DNA from: Candidatus Scalindua sp.
Lineage (GTDB): Bacteria; Planctomycetota; Brocadiia; Brocadiales; Scalinduaceae
Direction of reading: 5' to 3'
DNA: 64,000 nucleotides
Assembly (NCBI GenBank): GCA_031316155.1
Contig: JALDRB010000001.1
Location: 62,001 to 126,000, forward strand
Part shown: piece after piece, positions 8,510 through 18,489 of the stretch
Position numbering within the stretch: position 1 is the first letter of the stretch
Layout: every line of letters begins with the position of its first letter
Translations under genes and position numbers: made by a program
Notes under the pieces: model-generated
What the model was told of the DNA's origin: nothing
Database searches by the model: none
Seen by the model: only the letters and a program-made list of their open reading frames with translations

Positions 8510-9211
8510 TCAGCAATCGATCCTCAATACCACCATAATATCGTACATAGCATGAGTATATATAGCTATTCCTAATCCGCGTAATGCGAAAATTACGGCC
8601 AGAACAACTCCTGCCGCAAAGCGGAACAAAAAACTGTAAGTCGAAAAACTATCACCGTTTGCTCCCATGTAATGCATAGTAGAAAAAATACCCGCAGAGA
8701 GTATTATACCAAGACAAACCCCCATAAAGGCGTTTAATTTACCTACCTTAACAAAAACGAAACAAAGCCCGCTTAAGATGAAAAGACGAAAGAATACCTC
8801 TTCATATACCCCTGCTCCCAGGGAGAGAATCACACCACCTACTAAACCCTTTGAATTTATTCCCGTGGCGGTTAGAGGTAAATACCCGTAGACCAGAAAC
8901 AAGACCACATAACCAAGCAGAAAAGCATAAACAGCACTTTCAAGGAACATGGGAATAAAGATGCGACAATTGAATCGGTTTTTTTTCTCTATGTAAAATA
9001 TCGAACAAAAGGAAAAAACAACGACCAGTGAATTAAATATAAAAGCGGCGTTTTTCCCAAAAACCTCCAGAGGACTTTTTACCAGAAAATCTGCCGCATT
9101 TTTTACTTCAGAACCATAGAGAATAATTCCTATTTCGTAAAGAACCAGAAGAGGCAGGATAAAGAGGAAACTTTTTTTCAGGTTTTTGGATCGGACGAAA
9201 TAGTCATTCAT
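8510..9211 (-). CDS. CPBP-family intramembrane glutamic protease
   Basis: A predicted membrane protease of the CAAX/Rce1-like (CPBP) family, 233 residues with about seven hydrophobic segments. The catalytic signature is present in full: VYEEVFFR (Glu137, Glu138, Arg142), FSTMHYMG (His180) and THAMYDI (His220). Substrates of bacterial members are mostly unknown, so none is assigned. The start overlaps the end of uppP by 4 bases, indicating translational coupling. Both are envelope proteins. Confidence 0.85.
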   Translation of the reverse strand: MNDYFVRSKNLKKSFLFILPLLVLYEIGIILYGSEVKNAADFLVKSPLEVFGKNAAFIFNSLVVVFSFCSIFYIEKKNRFNCRIFIPMFLESAVYAFLLGYVVLFLVYGYLPLTATGINSKGLVGGVILSLGAGVYEEVFFRLFILSGLCFVFVKVGKLNAFMGVCLGIILSAGIFSTMHYMGANGDSFSTYSFLFRFAAGVVLAVIFALRGLGIAIYTHAMYDIMVVLRIDC

Positions 9212-10029
9212 AGGAAAAACAAGATTGCAAATAATCCAAGAGGCCAGCAGTAGTATGAGAAGAGATGAAGCTTACCGATAGAGATGATTTTTATGAGACA
9301 ACGTAAAGAGATATACCCGGATATCGCTGCAACAGCACTTCCAATTAAGAGAAAAGAGACTTCATCACTCGTAAGGGTTATCGGGTCTCTCAACATTGAT
9401 GCCATTGCCCCCAGAATTGCCGGTATTGAAAGCAAAAAGGAAAATCTGGCTGCCAATTCCCGGTCAATACCCAGGAAAGTAGCAGCAGCTATTGTAGTTC
9501 CTGCCCGTGATATACCGGGTGTTATCGCCAACCCTTGCACAGCACCTATTGCCAGAGCCCTGAAAACTCCCAAATCCTTTTTCTCTCTCTTTGTTTTTAA
9601 TGACCACCTCGTAAACCAGAGTACCGTACCCGTTACCATCAGCATAACACCAACCAGTAGAGGTTTCCCGAATAATTCCTCAAACAGATCTTTAAATAAT
9701 ATTGCTATTATGGCCGTTGGTAGTGTGCCTATGAGTAAAAGAATGAAAAGACGTGTATGAAAATCATTTCGATAGACATCGATACACTTTTCACCGTATA
9801 AAAGTCTTTTACACGATATACAGACACCCTTTATGATTAAGCCTATATCCTTGTAAAATACTCCGAAAACTGCTAAAAGGGTGCCGCAATGTACAGATAT
9901 TTCCCAGATAACACCTTGAGTTTTCAAATCCAAGAAGGCTTTTGAGAGAACCAGATGGCCGGAGCTGCTCACCGGCAGGAACTCTGTTAAACCCTGAACT
10001 AAACCCAGAATGATAGACTCTAAGAGCAT
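9208..10029 (-). CDS. uppP: Undecaprenyl-diphosphatase UppP (BacA)
   Basis: Integral membrane phosphatase that recycles undecaprenyl pyrophosphate to the monophosphate carrier used in peptidoglycan and polysaccharide synthesis. It also confers bacitracin tolerance in other species. At 273 residues it is full length. The two active-site motifs are intact: LTEFLPVSSSGHLVL (Glu17, Ser21-His25) and PGISRAGTTIAA (Arg175). Multiple transmembrane helices run through the protein. It is upstream of, and overlaps, the CPBP protease gene on the minus strand. Confidence 0.95.
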   Translation of the reverse strand: MLLESIILGLVQGLTEFLPVSSSGHLVLSKAFLDLKTQGVIWEISVHCGTLLAVFGVFYKDIGLIIKGVCISCKRLLYGEKCIDVYRNDFHTRLFILLLIGTLPTAIIAILFKDLFEELFGKPLLVGVMLMVTGTVLWFTRWSLKTKREKKDLGVFRALAIGAVQGLAITPGISRAGTTIAAATFLGIDRELAARFSFLLSIPAILGAMASMLRDPITLTSDEVSFLLIGSAVAAISGYISLRCLIKIISIGKLHLFSYYCWPLGLFAILFFL

Positions 10030-10144
10030 TGGTTAACCTATTGAAGGTTCTATTCCCCCCTCAATGGAGTAAAAAAAGGCAAGTATACCAATCTCCAAAT
10101 GGAGTGTCAACAGGTTTCGCAATTATCAGGTATATAAAATAATG

Positions 10145-10172
10145 TTGACAAAGATACCGTGTGTGTTAGAAT
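10145..10172 (+). promoter_or_regulatory. Sigma70-type promoter for the DUF151 gene
   Basis: TTGACA (10145-10150) and TAGAAT (10167-10172) are separated by 16 bases and sit 36 bases before the ATG at 10209. The intervening region also holds a GAGG ribosome binding site. This is a strong match to the consensus and the direction fits the downstream gene. Confidence 0.65.
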
Positions 10173-10208
10173 TTTTTGATAGAAAACATAGATCCTTGAG
10201 GAAAAAAC

Positions 10209-10616
10209 ATGATGATTCACATGGAATTATCCAGGATAATGATTTCGGAAACCAGTGATCACCAGATAATTGTACTGAAAGAGAAGGATGGTCAAAGGAG
10301 CTTTCCGATCGTTATCGGTTTGCATGAAGCGTGGGCAATCGACAGAGCTGTAAAGGGTATTCCTACACCACGGCCGCTAACACACGATTTACTTACAAGC
10401 GTAATAACGCAGTTATGTGGCGGTATATTAAGGATTGAAGTCAGCGATTTAAAGAATAACACATTCTACGCTAAAATTATTGTGAATAAAAATGGAGGCA
10501 ATCTGGAGATCGACTCCAGACCAAGTGACGCAATAGCGTTGGCTATGCAAAACAGCACTCCCATTTATGTATCGGACAAAGTCCTTGATGAAGTGTGTAA
10601 ATGGGACAATTTATAA
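10209..10616 (+). CDS. Bifunctional nuclease (BFN/DUF151) domain protein
   Basis: A single-domain protein of 135 residues that matches the BFN (DUF151) fold throughout: DHQIIVLKEKDGQRSFPIVI, the GLHEAWAIDRAVKG segment, RPLTHDLLTSVI, and ending SRPSDAIALAMQNSTPIYVS. Plant relatives have nuclease activity; bacterial members are mostly uncharacterised, so the activity is not asserted. ATG 10209 is preceded by GAGGAAAA. A second ATG two codons later is equally possible. It is transcribed alone from the promoter at 10145. Confidence 0.85.
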   Translation: MMIHMELSRIMISETSDHQIIVLKEKDGQRSFPIVIGLHEAWAIDRAVKGIPTPRPLTHDLLTSVITQLCGGILRIEVSDLKNNTFYAKIIVNKNGGNLEIDSRPSDAIALAMQNSTPIYVSDKVLDEVCKWDNL

Positions 10617-10754
10617 GATTACTCCGGATTGTTCGCAATAAGCATAATTCGTGATGAAAGGTTAAAAGCCGGCAAGCTTTCGGGGATATATGAGGATACA
10701 GTCCAGCTCTTTGAGTAAGAGAGGGTAACGGGCGAGAACTTCATGATTTAGTTT

Positions 10755-10846
10755 GGAGGGATGGCCGAGTGGATTAAGGCGGCAGTCTTGAAAACTGCAG
10801 TCCTGAGGAATTGGGACCGTGGGTTCGAATCCTACTCCCTCCGCCA
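10755..10846 (+). tRNA. tRNA-Ser(UGA)
   Basis: A 92-base sequence with a 7-bp acceptor stem (GGAGGGA / TCCCTCC), discriminator G and encoded CCA. The anticodon loop is CTTGAAA inside a GCAGT/ACTGC stem, giving anticodon TGA. A long variable arm, as in serine tRNAs, and the T-loop GTTCGAATC are present. Confidence 0.96.
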
Positions 10847-10903
10847 GTTTTGTGTTAACACGCAAAACTATTACACCATAAAATATTTAAGAAGGATAGT
10901 TTA

Positions 10904-10996
10904 GGAGAGGTGGCTGAGCGGCTGAAAGCGGTGGGTTGCTAACCCATTGTCCTGCCGTTGGTGGGACCCCGGGTTCGAATCCCGGCCTCTCCGCCA
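10904..10996 (+). tRNA. tRNA-Ser(GCU)
   Basis: A 93-base class II tRNA with acceptor GGAGAGG / CCTCTCC, discriminator G and encoded CCA. The anticodon loop TTGCTAA gives anticodon GCT. The long variable arm and GGTTCGAATCC T-arm are clear. It lies 57 bases after the UGA serine tRNA, and the pair is probably transcribed together. Confidence 0.96.
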
Positions 10997-11129
10997 TCTG
11001 GAGCAATTTATGGCTTTAGGTTTGCTGCGGCATGTCGTAACTTCGGCTGCTGCGCAGGAAGTTTTGAGAAGATTTTGCCATTTGACTTTTTCATTGTTAA
11101 CTTTGATATTTAAATTTCTAGGGATGCCC

Positions 11130-12255
11130 TCATTCTCTTGATTTAAATTTTCTCATAAATCTGCGGTCAATATAATTCTTGATAAAAAACGCAAGCCGGC
11201 CTTCAAGTACCACTGTTTTTTCTCAAAATCCCTGTACCGTCTCCCATATTGAAAATCAGCAGATATTCTCCACCGGGATCAAAAGTATGAAGGTCTGTTT
11301 CATCCAAAGATGCCATGAGGTTATGATAAAGGACCGGATTTTCCCGTACCGCATAAACACCCACTTTATCAAGTGGATGATCTTGTAAATAAACACAATC
11401 ACCACCTCCGAATATTTCGGTATGTGTTGTACACTGGAGGTATTTATTGACAAGGAGTTCCCCGCCAGGACCAATTGGCAATCCTGATTTCTGAAAAATA
11501 GGATACGGCTTTATTCCATGGGCCAGAACAATCAAGTCCTGATGATGCTTTTGTCCAGACTTCATGGTAATCTGTCCGGTTTTGATTTCACTGACAAAAC
11601 CCTGTTCCGTAATTTCAATACTGCGCTTTCTCAAGGATTGAAAAATTTTGGTGCGGACGTTTTCCGGAAAGCGGGTCATAAATTTTTCACCTGAAAAGAT
11701 TGTTATTTCAGGCATATTTTTGCCGTAGTATTTACCCAGTCTCCAGATGTTTCCGGCTATTTCAACAGAAGAAGGACCGCCGCCAATTATTCCGATAGTT
11801 ATTTTTTGCTGTAAAGCAAGTTCGAGAATCCGTTCCTGAACGTATATAAGTTTTTCAATAGGCTTCACAGGGAAAATATCTCTGTCTGTTCCTGATACAA
11901 TCGTCATTGGAACATAACTGCCAACATTAAACGATAGCACATCGTAGGGAATTGCCTGCTTGGATTCAAGGTATACCGTTTTGCTTTCAGGATCAACCCG
12001 GCTGACTCTATCCTGTCTGAATACTCCTCCCTGTTTCTCCACAACATGTTTTGTTGCAAAGCGGATCTCTTCCGGAGTATATGTTTTTCCTAGCATACCC
12101 GGCCCCATACCTGAATAGTAGTGATAGGGAGAAGGACCGATAACGGTTACTTTGTGACCTTTTTCAGTGAATTTGCGGAGATTGGCAAGTGTCAGCATAT
12201 GCGCATGTCCGCCGCCCGCAATTACGAGATGTTTTCCCACCGTTATCTCCCTCAT
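11130..12255 (-). CDS. FAD-dependent pyridine nucleotide-disulfide oxidoreductase, frameshifted near its 3' end
   Basis: A flavoprotein of the family that includes NDH-2, sulfide:quinone reductases and the oxidoreductase module fused to SelD. The FAD-binding Rossmann motif is VIAGGGHAHMLTLANL at about residue 10, a second nucleotide-binding site is IGIIGGGPSSVEIAG at about 155, and FGGGDCVYL near the end is the C-terminal FAD contact. The continuous frame stops after 350 residues (stop at 11203). The next frame then gives VVLEGRLAFFIKNYIDRRFM, the expected C-terminus of this family, ending at 11130. Removing one A from a run of six (T6 at 11216-11221 on the plus strand) joins them. The substrate is unknown. 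The rhodanese-rubrerythrin gene lies 60 bases upstream on the same strand. Confidence 0.8.
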
Positions 12256-12315
12256 CGATGAAGGAAAAGAAGCTATTCTTTCTGGAAGCTTGTCAGTAAA
12301 AATATAATACCGGTA

Positions 12316-13146
12316 TTACAAACTTTCGATCAATTTACCCAGTTGAATGAGATGTTTCCGTTCTTCATCAGCAATCTGTCTTAACACTTTTTGAGACTGC
12401 GAATCACCGCTTCTATCACTGACACGCAGATAAAGGTCAAGGGCCTGCGCCTCAATTGACATTGCCACTTCAATAATGTCTGATACAGTTTCCCAGTCCG
12501 GATGAAAAAGGTTTGCGTACTCTTCCGTGGTAAGGCCTCCTTCAAGAGCCTTGACAACGATATTTTTTTCAAATTCTTCTCTGGTTACGGATCCTCCGGT
12601 TAGTTTGATATACTCATCAAAAACATGTTTCTGGTGTTTCGCTTCTATTTCAGAGAGTTTCTCAAAAAGGCTCCTTGCGTCACTGTTGCTTACCCTGGTC
12701 TGCATTTTCTGATAAAAATTACGCAACCCTTCCTCAAGGGAATAAGCAACTACCAGCGTTTCTTCAACGGATTCATTACCGGTAAAAAGTTCCAATCCCT
12801 TTTCCTCTGCACCAAAAGCGGCCTCGCCTTTCCACGCCTTAAATCCACCGGAAAGATTGTATACATCGCTGAAACCTTGTCCCGCCATCATCTGGGCTGC
12901 GATACGGCTGCGTCCTCCTACGGCGCAGTATACCACAGTTGCTTTCTTGGAATCTATTTCACCGAGTCGTGATGGTATATCTGGCAAGGGTATAAGTTTG
13001 GCTCCGGGGATATGGCCCGCTTCATATTCTTTGGGTTGACGAACATCTAAAATGGTAAGCTCATCGGGAGACTTTTCTCCCATATAAGCTCTGGCCTGAT
13101 CCACATCAATCGATTTGACAGGAGTAAGAAATTGTTTCCAGCGCAT
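12316..13146 (-). CDS. Rhodanese domain fused to a rubrerythrin/ferritin-like domain
   Basis: A two-domain protein of 276 residues. The rhodanese domain (residues about 10-112) carries ILDVRQPKEYEAGHIPGA and the active-site loop VYCAVGGRSR with Cys74, so sulfur transfer is likely. The second half (about 125-276) is all helical, with YSLEEGLRNFYQKM, EAKHQKHVFDEY, EVAMSIEAQALDLYLRV and ADEERKHLIQLG. These are the Glu...ExxH pattern of di-iron rubrerythrin-like proteins. The fusion suggests a role in sulfur or peroxide detoxification. It is probably co-transcribed with the FAD oxidoreductase downstream. No signal peptide is seen. Confidence 0.88.
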   Translation of the reverse strand: MRWKQFLTPVKSIDVDQARAYMGEKSPDELTILDVRQPKEYEAGHIPGAKLIPLPDIPSRLGEIDSKKATVVYCAVGGRSRIAAQMMAGQGFSDVYNLSGGFKAWKGEAAFGAEEKGLELFTGNESVEETLVVAYSLEEGLRNFYQKMQTRVSNSDARSLFEKLSEIEAKHQKHVFDEYIKLTGGSVTREEFEKNIVVKALEGGLTTEEYANLFHPDWETVSDIIEVAMSIEAQALDLYLRVSDRSGDSQSQKVLRQIADEERKHLIQLGKLIESL

Positions 13147-13710
13147 AACACTCTCCTCGCATAATTTTAAAGTATAAAACGTAAAAAAAACTGTTTACAC
13201 CTTTCAATAATACATATTTCGTATAATATTTCACCTTATTTATTCGGATCTGGTGGGTGAATCTTTTCCCTTGTAACAGAATCTATGGAACATATATAAT
13301 ACTAATCAGAATTTCACTGACTTCACACATACATTGCAAACCCTTTTCAGTTATAGAGCATCAGGTTAAAGACGATTCAGATATACCTTCTTTACAAATA
13401 TCACAAAAAAAGACAAACGTACCTTGGAGGCAAGATTTTCATTGAACCACTCATTTAAGAGGTCTCTTGTTTGAAGGTATGTGAGAGTATTAAATTTGAC
13501 ATTTTGTTTCATTGCATTGTGAAGCACATTTGACCCAACAAAATGAATAACCGGTTTGTAGTCAGGCTGTGCAGGTGACTCTCTGATACCAACTCGATCG
13601 AACCGTACTACACCGTTATACAAATAAAGAGTAGCCGTATACAATATTTACGTATCCGAAACCAGATTTACGTATCCGAAACCAGTATTTATCAACCGGT
13701 TCTGATTTGA
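13147..13710 (+). other. Intergenic region before hsdR
   Basis: Low-GC sequence of 564 bases between the divergent rhodanese-rubrerythrin gene and hsdR. A 92-codon minus-strand open frame here has no family resemblance or ribosome binding site and is not called. The only structured feature is the 20-base tandem duplication at 13646-13685. Confidence 0.5.
13646..13685 (+). repeat. Perfect 20-bp tandem duplication upstream of hsdR
   Basis: The 20-base unit ATTTACGTATCCGAAACCAG occurs twice head to tail, ending 25 bases before the hsdR start. It could be a recent slippage product or a paired regulatory site. Confidence 0.85.
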
Positions 13711-16530
13711 GTGAGGCAAAGAGAGGTGAACAAAAGCGAAGCGCAAACAAGAAAAGAGATAATTGACAAACGGCTCAAGACTGCCGGGTGGGATGTTATG
13801 GATCCTTCACAGGTTATGCAGGAACTTGATATTTGGGTTGGTTTACCGCAGGGAGTTAGAGAACCGCAGGCTCCTTATCAAGGGCATCTGTTCGCGGATT
13901 ATGCTCTTCTCTCGAGAGTGGGCAAACCAATAGCGGTTGTTGAAGCAAAGAAGACGTCAGTTGATGCTGAAATCGGAAAAGAGCAGGCACGCAATTATGC
14001 AGAGAAAATTCAGAAAACGAGAGGTGGTCCAATTCCATTCGTTTTTTATACAAATGGTTACGATATCTTTTTCTGGGATACTGAAAACTACCCGCCGCGA
14101 AAGGTATCTGGCTTTCCCACAATTGTTGATTTAAATCGCATGCAGTTTCTGAGGGAAAACAGCAAGGTACTCTCAAGTGAGCTGATTAACACAGATATCG
14201 CAGGACGCCCCTATCAAATTCAGGCAATTCGTTCTGTGCTCGAACGTATTGAGAAGAAACACCGGAAGTTTCTTCTGGTTATGGCAACCGGTACAGGGAA
14301 AACACGCACCTGCATGGGACTTCTGGATGTTCTCATGCGTTCTAACTGGGTTCAGAAGATTCTGTTTCTTGTTGACCGTATTGCCCTGAGAGAACAGGCG
14401 TTAGAAGCCTTTAAGGATCACTTGCCCAATGCGCCGGTATGGCCTAAAACCGGTGAGGTAAAGTTTGTTCCAGACAGGCGCATTTATTGTACAACATATC
14501 CGACGATGCTCAACCTGATACAACAGGAAGAGTGTCCCTTAAATCCTCATTATTTCGACATGATTGTTGCCGATGAAAGTCACCGCTCAATTTATAATGT
14601 CTATAAGAATATCTTTGATTATTTTGACGCAATTCAGCTTGGACTTACGGCCACACCGAAGGATGCGATAGATCACAACACTTTTCGATTGTTTGACTGT
14701 GAAGATGGTCTGCCGACCTTTGCCTACTCGTATGAAGAGGCTATCAGCAATATTCCACCGTATCTATCCGATTTCGAAGTATTGAAAATACTCACCAGGT
14801 TTCAGCAGGAGGGAATCAACAGTGAAACCATAGCCGAGGCAGAAAAGAACAGACTGATCCAGGAGGGAGAGAATCCTGATGAATTCGATTTTGAAGGAAC
14901 GGAGCTTGAGAAGAAAGTTACCAATAAGGGAACGAATGCCCTAATTGTGCGCGAGTTTATGGAGGAGTGCATAAAGGATTCAAACGGTGTCTTGCCTGGA
15001 AAAACAATATTCTTTGCCATCTCGAAAAAGCACGCTTACCGGTTATGCGAGGTCTTCGACGCTCTTTACCCTGAATACAGGGGACAGCTTGCGGAAGTCA
15101 TTATCTCAGATGTCAAAGGCGTTCATGGCAAAGGTGGCATTCTTGACCGTTTTAAGACAAAGGATATGCCTCGCATTGCCATTAGTGTAGATATGCTGGA
15201 TACCGGTATCGATGTGCGTGAGGTGGTAAACCTCGTCTTCGCAAAACCGGTATTCTCTTACACAAAATTCTGGCAGATGATCGGACGCGGTACACGGGTA
15301 CTCGACCCTGACAAAATAAAACCATGGTGTCCCGAGAAAGATAAGTTTCTCATAATAGACTGCTGGGAGAACTTTGAGTACTTCCAGATGACACCCCGAG
15401 GGAGAGAACAGGTTGGAACACGTCCTCTTCCGGTGAGGCTCTTTGAAGCCCGGCTCGACAAATTATCTGTTTCTCAACAGAAGAAAGATGAACCGGTTGA
15501 ACAGAAAACCATTCGTACGATCAGAGAAAATATTACCGCATTACCAAAAAATTCCGTTGTTATCCTTGATAATCAGGAATACCTTGAAAAGGTAACCGAT
15601 GACAACTTCTGGATAAAGGTAGCTGACGAAAAGATTGATTATCTGCGCACGCACATCAGCCCACTTATGCGTGTGTTATCTGATGCTGATTTTAAGGCCA
15701 TGCGTTTTGAGCTTGATGGGATTGAAGCCCAGACTGCCCGCTTAGCCAGAGATGATGAGAGATACGAGACCCTTAAGGAAGCCATCATGGAAAAGGTCAG
15801 CGAACTGCCTCTGACCGTAAACATAGTTAATCGTGAGCGGGAATGGATCGAAAAAGTCCAGTCATACCATTTCTGGGTAACAGCATCAGACGATGCTCTT
15901 GATGAGATGATTGCTCGTCTTTCGCCTCTTATGAAATACCGGCAGACTCAGAAAATCTCAGAGAAAAAGCTCAATATTCAGGATCTTATCTCTGTGAAGG
16001 AGACCATCGAATTCGGCCCTCAGCATGAACGCATGAACGTTGATAAATACCGGCGTAAGGTGGAAGAATTTATTCGTGAAATGGTAAAGTCAAACCCGGT
16101 ACTTCAGAAGATTGTCAATGGCGACCCTGTTACCAATAAGGAATTAGAGGAATTAGCAGGTATTTTAAAATTGCATTATCCGCATGTGACCGAATACATA
16201 TTGCAGGAGATCTATGATAACAGGAGCGCGAAGTTTATTCAGTTTATCAAACATATTTTAGGCATTGAAGAGATAGCCGCCTATACAGAGACCGTGTCTG
16301 TTGCCTTTGATGATTTCCTGCGTAAACATAACACCTTTGGTGAGAAGCAGATACAATTCATTTTGACCCTCAAGACATTTATCCTTCAGCGGGGTTCCGT
16401 CGAGAAGAAGGATCTTATACACGCCCCATTCACACAACTCCATCCGCAGGGCATCCGTGGTATCTTCCCGCAGGCCGAAATCGAAGAGATCCTCGACTTT
16501 GTGCAGAAAATAGGGATGCAAAATAATTAA
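13711..16530 (+). CDS. hsdR: Type I restriction enzyme R subunit
   Basis: ATP-driven translocase and nuclease subunit of a type I restriction-modification complex, 939 residues. The N-terminal nuclease domain has the D...ExK core (Asp63, then VVEAK at 77-80). The superfamily 2 motor has Walker A MATGTGKTR (about 191-199), DESH at 288-291, LGLTATP, and the motif VI region WQMIGRGTRVLDPDK. The long C-terminal helical part (about 620-939) would contact the methylase. The first GTG at 13711 gives MRQREVNKSEAQTRK; a second GTG at 13726 is also possible, and neither has a convincing ribosome binding site. hsdM lies 2.6 kb downstream, separated by fic and repeats, an unusual layout. Confidence 0.93.
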   Translation: MRQREVNKSEAQTRKEIIDKRLKTAGWDVMDPSQVMQELDIWVGLPQGVREPQAPYQGHLFADYALLSRVGKPIAVVEAKKTSVDAEIGKEQARNYAEKIQKTRGGPIPFVFYTNGYDIFFWDTENYPPRKVSGFPTIVDLNRMQFLRENSKVLSSELINTDIAGRPYQIQAIRSVLERIEKKHRKFLLVMATGTGKTRTCMGLLDVLMRSNWVQKILFLVDRIALREQALEAFKDHLPNAPVWPKTGEVKFVPDRRIYCTTYPTMLNLIQQEECPLNPHYFDMIVADESHRSIYNVYKNIFDYFDAIQLGLTATPKDAIDHNTFRLFDCEDGLPTFAYSYEEAISNIPPYLSDFEVLKILTRFQQEGINSETIAEAEKNRLIQEGENPDEFDFEGTELEKKVTNKGTNALIVREFMEECIKDSNGVLPGKTIFFAISKKHAYRLCEVFDALYPEYRGQLAEVIISDVKGVHGKGGILDRFKTKDMPRIAISVDMLDTGIDVREVVNLVFAKPVFSYTKFWQMIGRGTRVLDPDKIKPWCPEKDKFLIIDCWENFEYFQMTPRGREQVGTRPLPVRLFEARLDKLSVSQQKKDEPVEQKTIRTIRENITALPKNSVVILDNQEYLEKVTDDNFWIKVADEKIDYLRTHISPLMRVLSDADFKAMRFELDGIEAQTARLARDDERYETLKEAIMEKVSELPLTVNIVNREREWIEKVQSYHFWVTASDDALDEMIARLSPLMKYRQTQKISEKKLNIQDLISVKETIEFGPQHERMNVDKYRRKVEEFIREMVKSNPVLQKIVNGDPVTNKELEELAGILKLHYPHVTEYILQEIYDNRSAKFIQFIKHILGIEEIAAYTETVSVAFDDFLRKHNTFGEKQIQFILTLKTFILQRGSVEKKDLIHAPFTQLHPQGIRGIFPQAEIEEILDFVQKIGMQNN

Positions 16531-16909
16531 ATGGGGTAATAGAAACTTGATATTGCCCTATTTATTTTCAGTACGGAAATCAAATATTTTGCTCATGAGC
16601 CAACAAAACATACAACATAAAACTGAACCTTAAATGATAATATGATGTCCCATTATTATCATTTAAGGCAATAAATAAAAATAAAATACATTTATATTAT
16701 TGTTTAGCACCAAAATGTTAAATATCTGACTTTGTGGCAATATAAATATACTTATTGATATTTAACACCACAAATGATAACATGGCTTTTTGTATGGAGC
16801 ATCTAGCGTTACAGTTTCATATAAGAATAAAGAAATGTTGTTCCGCGGAAGCAGGAATCCAAAAGCTGTTCGAGAATGCTTCTCTCATAATCTATAAAGG
16901 TGTCATACT
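16531..16909 (+). promoter_or_regulatory. Region with two inverted repeats between hsdR and fic
   Basis: It contains a perfect 14-bp inverted repeat (CCTTAAATGATAAT at 16628-16641 and its complement at 16655-16668, 13-base loop). Further on, a perfect 11-bp inverted repeat (TGTTAAATATC at 16716-16726 and GATATTTAACA at 16757-16767) is seen. The first may end hsdR transcription, and the second lies where a fic operator would be expected. No gene is seen here. Confidence 0.4.
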
Positions 16910-18028
16910 ATGTTTAATGCTGGAATATACAAACAACAATATGGATACAAAAGCTTTTTACCATCTTTCATTAATAAAGATTATGAGTGGAAGGACAGAC
17001 AGATAGCGCTTTTACTTGAAGAAGCTATGCGGTATTTGGGTGAGCTCAACGCTTATTCTACGCTTGTGCCAGACGTGGACTTTTTTATTCAAATGCATAT
17101 TGCCAAGGAAGCGACAACTTCAAGCCGCATTGAAGGCACAAGAACAAACATTGATGAAGTTGTTCTGCCGGAGAGTGAAATTAACCCGGAAAAAAGAGAT
17201 GACTGGGCTGAAGTGCGAAACTATATCAATGCCATGAATTACGCAATTGGGGAGCTTGAAAAACTTCCTTTATCCATGCGGCTTTTAAAAGAAGCTCATA
17301 GAAAGTTGTTGTCAGGGGTACGTGGTCAGAGTAAATTGCCCGGAGAGGTTCGGCGAAGTCAAAACTGGATTGGCGGGTCAAGTTTAAAGGACGCTTTCTT
17401 TATTCCACCGCATCATGAGGATTTACCGGATTTATTGAGCGATCTTGAAAAATTCTGGCACAATAGAGAACTCGATATTCCAAACCTCTTAAAGCTTGCT
17501 ATGAGCCATTATCAATTTGAAACAATTCATCCTTTTTTAGATGGTAACGGCAGGATAGGAAGACTACTTATCACTTTACAGCTTGTTGATATGAATATTT
17601 TAAGGAAACCGTGTCTGTATCTTTCAGACTTTTTTGAAAGGAACAAAGGCTCGTATTATGACGCTCTTACTGTTGTAAGAGGTTCTCACAATCTGGATCA
17701 GTGGATAAAATTTTTCTTATCAGGAGTGATTTCGACCGCCAGGAGCGGAAAAGAAACTCTTGAAACGATTGTAAATTTGAGAAAGCAGTATGAAGATAAA
17801 ATCATAACATTAGGGCGAAAAGGAAGGACAGCGCAGAAATTCCTGCTTTTTCTTTTTTCATGCCCGATTGTTTCAATCAATCAAACAGCAGAATATCTCA
17901 ATATGGGGTTTGCCGCAGGTTCAAGAATGATTGCTGATTTCCAGCGGTTTGGATTTTTAAAAGAGGTAACGGGTTTTTCAAGAAACAGATTGTTCGCTCT
18001 ATCTGAATATTTGGGATTGTTTAAGTGA
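16910..18028 (+). CDS. Fic-family protein with self-inhibitory motif
   Basis: Fic proteins transfer AMP, or another part of a nucleotide substrate, to target proteins. At 372 residues this one has the full catalytic loop [12 protein letters not shown] (His207 to Arg218). It also has the internal inhibitory motif SSRIEG (Ser71, Glu75, Gly76), so it belongs to the class that blocks itself with an N-terminal helix. The last 80 residues ([20 protein letters not shown]) look like a winged-helix DNA-binding domain, typical of Fic/DOC proteins that regulate their own promoter. The ATG at 16910 follows AAGGTG. It interrupts the hsd locus on the same strand, as accessory genes often do in type I loci. 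Its target is unknown. Confidence 0.92.
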   Translation: MFNAGIYKQQYGYKSFLPSFINKDYEWKDRQIALLLEEAMRYLGELNAYSTLVPDVDFFIQMHIAKEATTSSRIEGTRTNIDEVVLPESEINPEKRDDWAEVRNYINAMNYAIGELEKLPLSMRLLKEAHRKLLSGVRGQSKLPGEVRRSQNWIGGSSLKDAFFIPPHHEDLPDLLSDLEKFWHNRELDIPNLLKLAMSHYQFETIHPFLDGNGRIGRLLITLQLVDMNILRKPCLYLSDFFERNKGSYYDALTVVRGSHNLDQWIKFFLSGVISTARSGKETLETIVNLRKQYEDKIITLGRKGRTAQKFLLFLFSCPIVSINQTAEYLNMGFAAGSRMIADFQRFGFLKEVTGFSRNRLFALSEYLGLFK

Positions 18029-18489
18029 TGATTTCTGGGAACAGAAATTAGTATTGTATTCTGTAAAGGCCAGACGAGCTACCTTCATCACAGTCCATAT
18101 TTTGCAAGGGTAGACTAATCATGTCATACCTGCGAAAACAGGTATCCATAAACGGGATAAACTCCAACAGACATCCATGAACGTAGCAAAGCACAGCAGG
18201 GTTGCAGAAACAAACAGTATATGGAACAGCTGCAATAGGATTTTAGACTTGAATTTCGCAATTTAGTAATTAAGACTGGACACCTGCTTTCGCAGGTGTG
18301 ACAAATGTGCGGTTGCTGGTCATAATTGAAACCAGAATAATTATTTATGAAGTATTACAACGTACATATGAAACAGCGTGATGATTAATTGTCATACATA
18401 CCCATAATTATCGCGGGTACAGGCTTACTTATGTCATTCCTGTGGAAGCAGGAATCTATGAATTAATGTAAAGGTTGCGGAAACAGAAT
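18029..18489 (+). repeat. Cluster of REP-like palindromes between fic and a broken GIY-YIG gene
   Basis: No gene is seen in this stretch. It carries three units of a common palindrome type: CATACCTGCGAAAACAGGTA near 18123, CACCTGCTTTCGCAGGTGTG near 18280, and TCATTCCTGTGGAAGCAGGA near 18434. They vary in the loop but keep GTCAT at one edge and a complementary core. Such units are moved by REP-associated tyrosine transposases, of which two relics occur later in the window. Confidence 0.65.

Noticed and set aside
10755-11140. tRNA-Ser pair as attachment site of an integrated island
   Set aside because: No integrase lies nearby and no repeat of a tRNA 3' end was noticed downstream; the accessory region begins 2.7 kb away after ordinary genes.
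13366-13644. Minus-strand 92-codon open frame before hsdR
   Set aside because: No ribosome binding site, no family pattern, and composition like the surrounding non-coding DNA.
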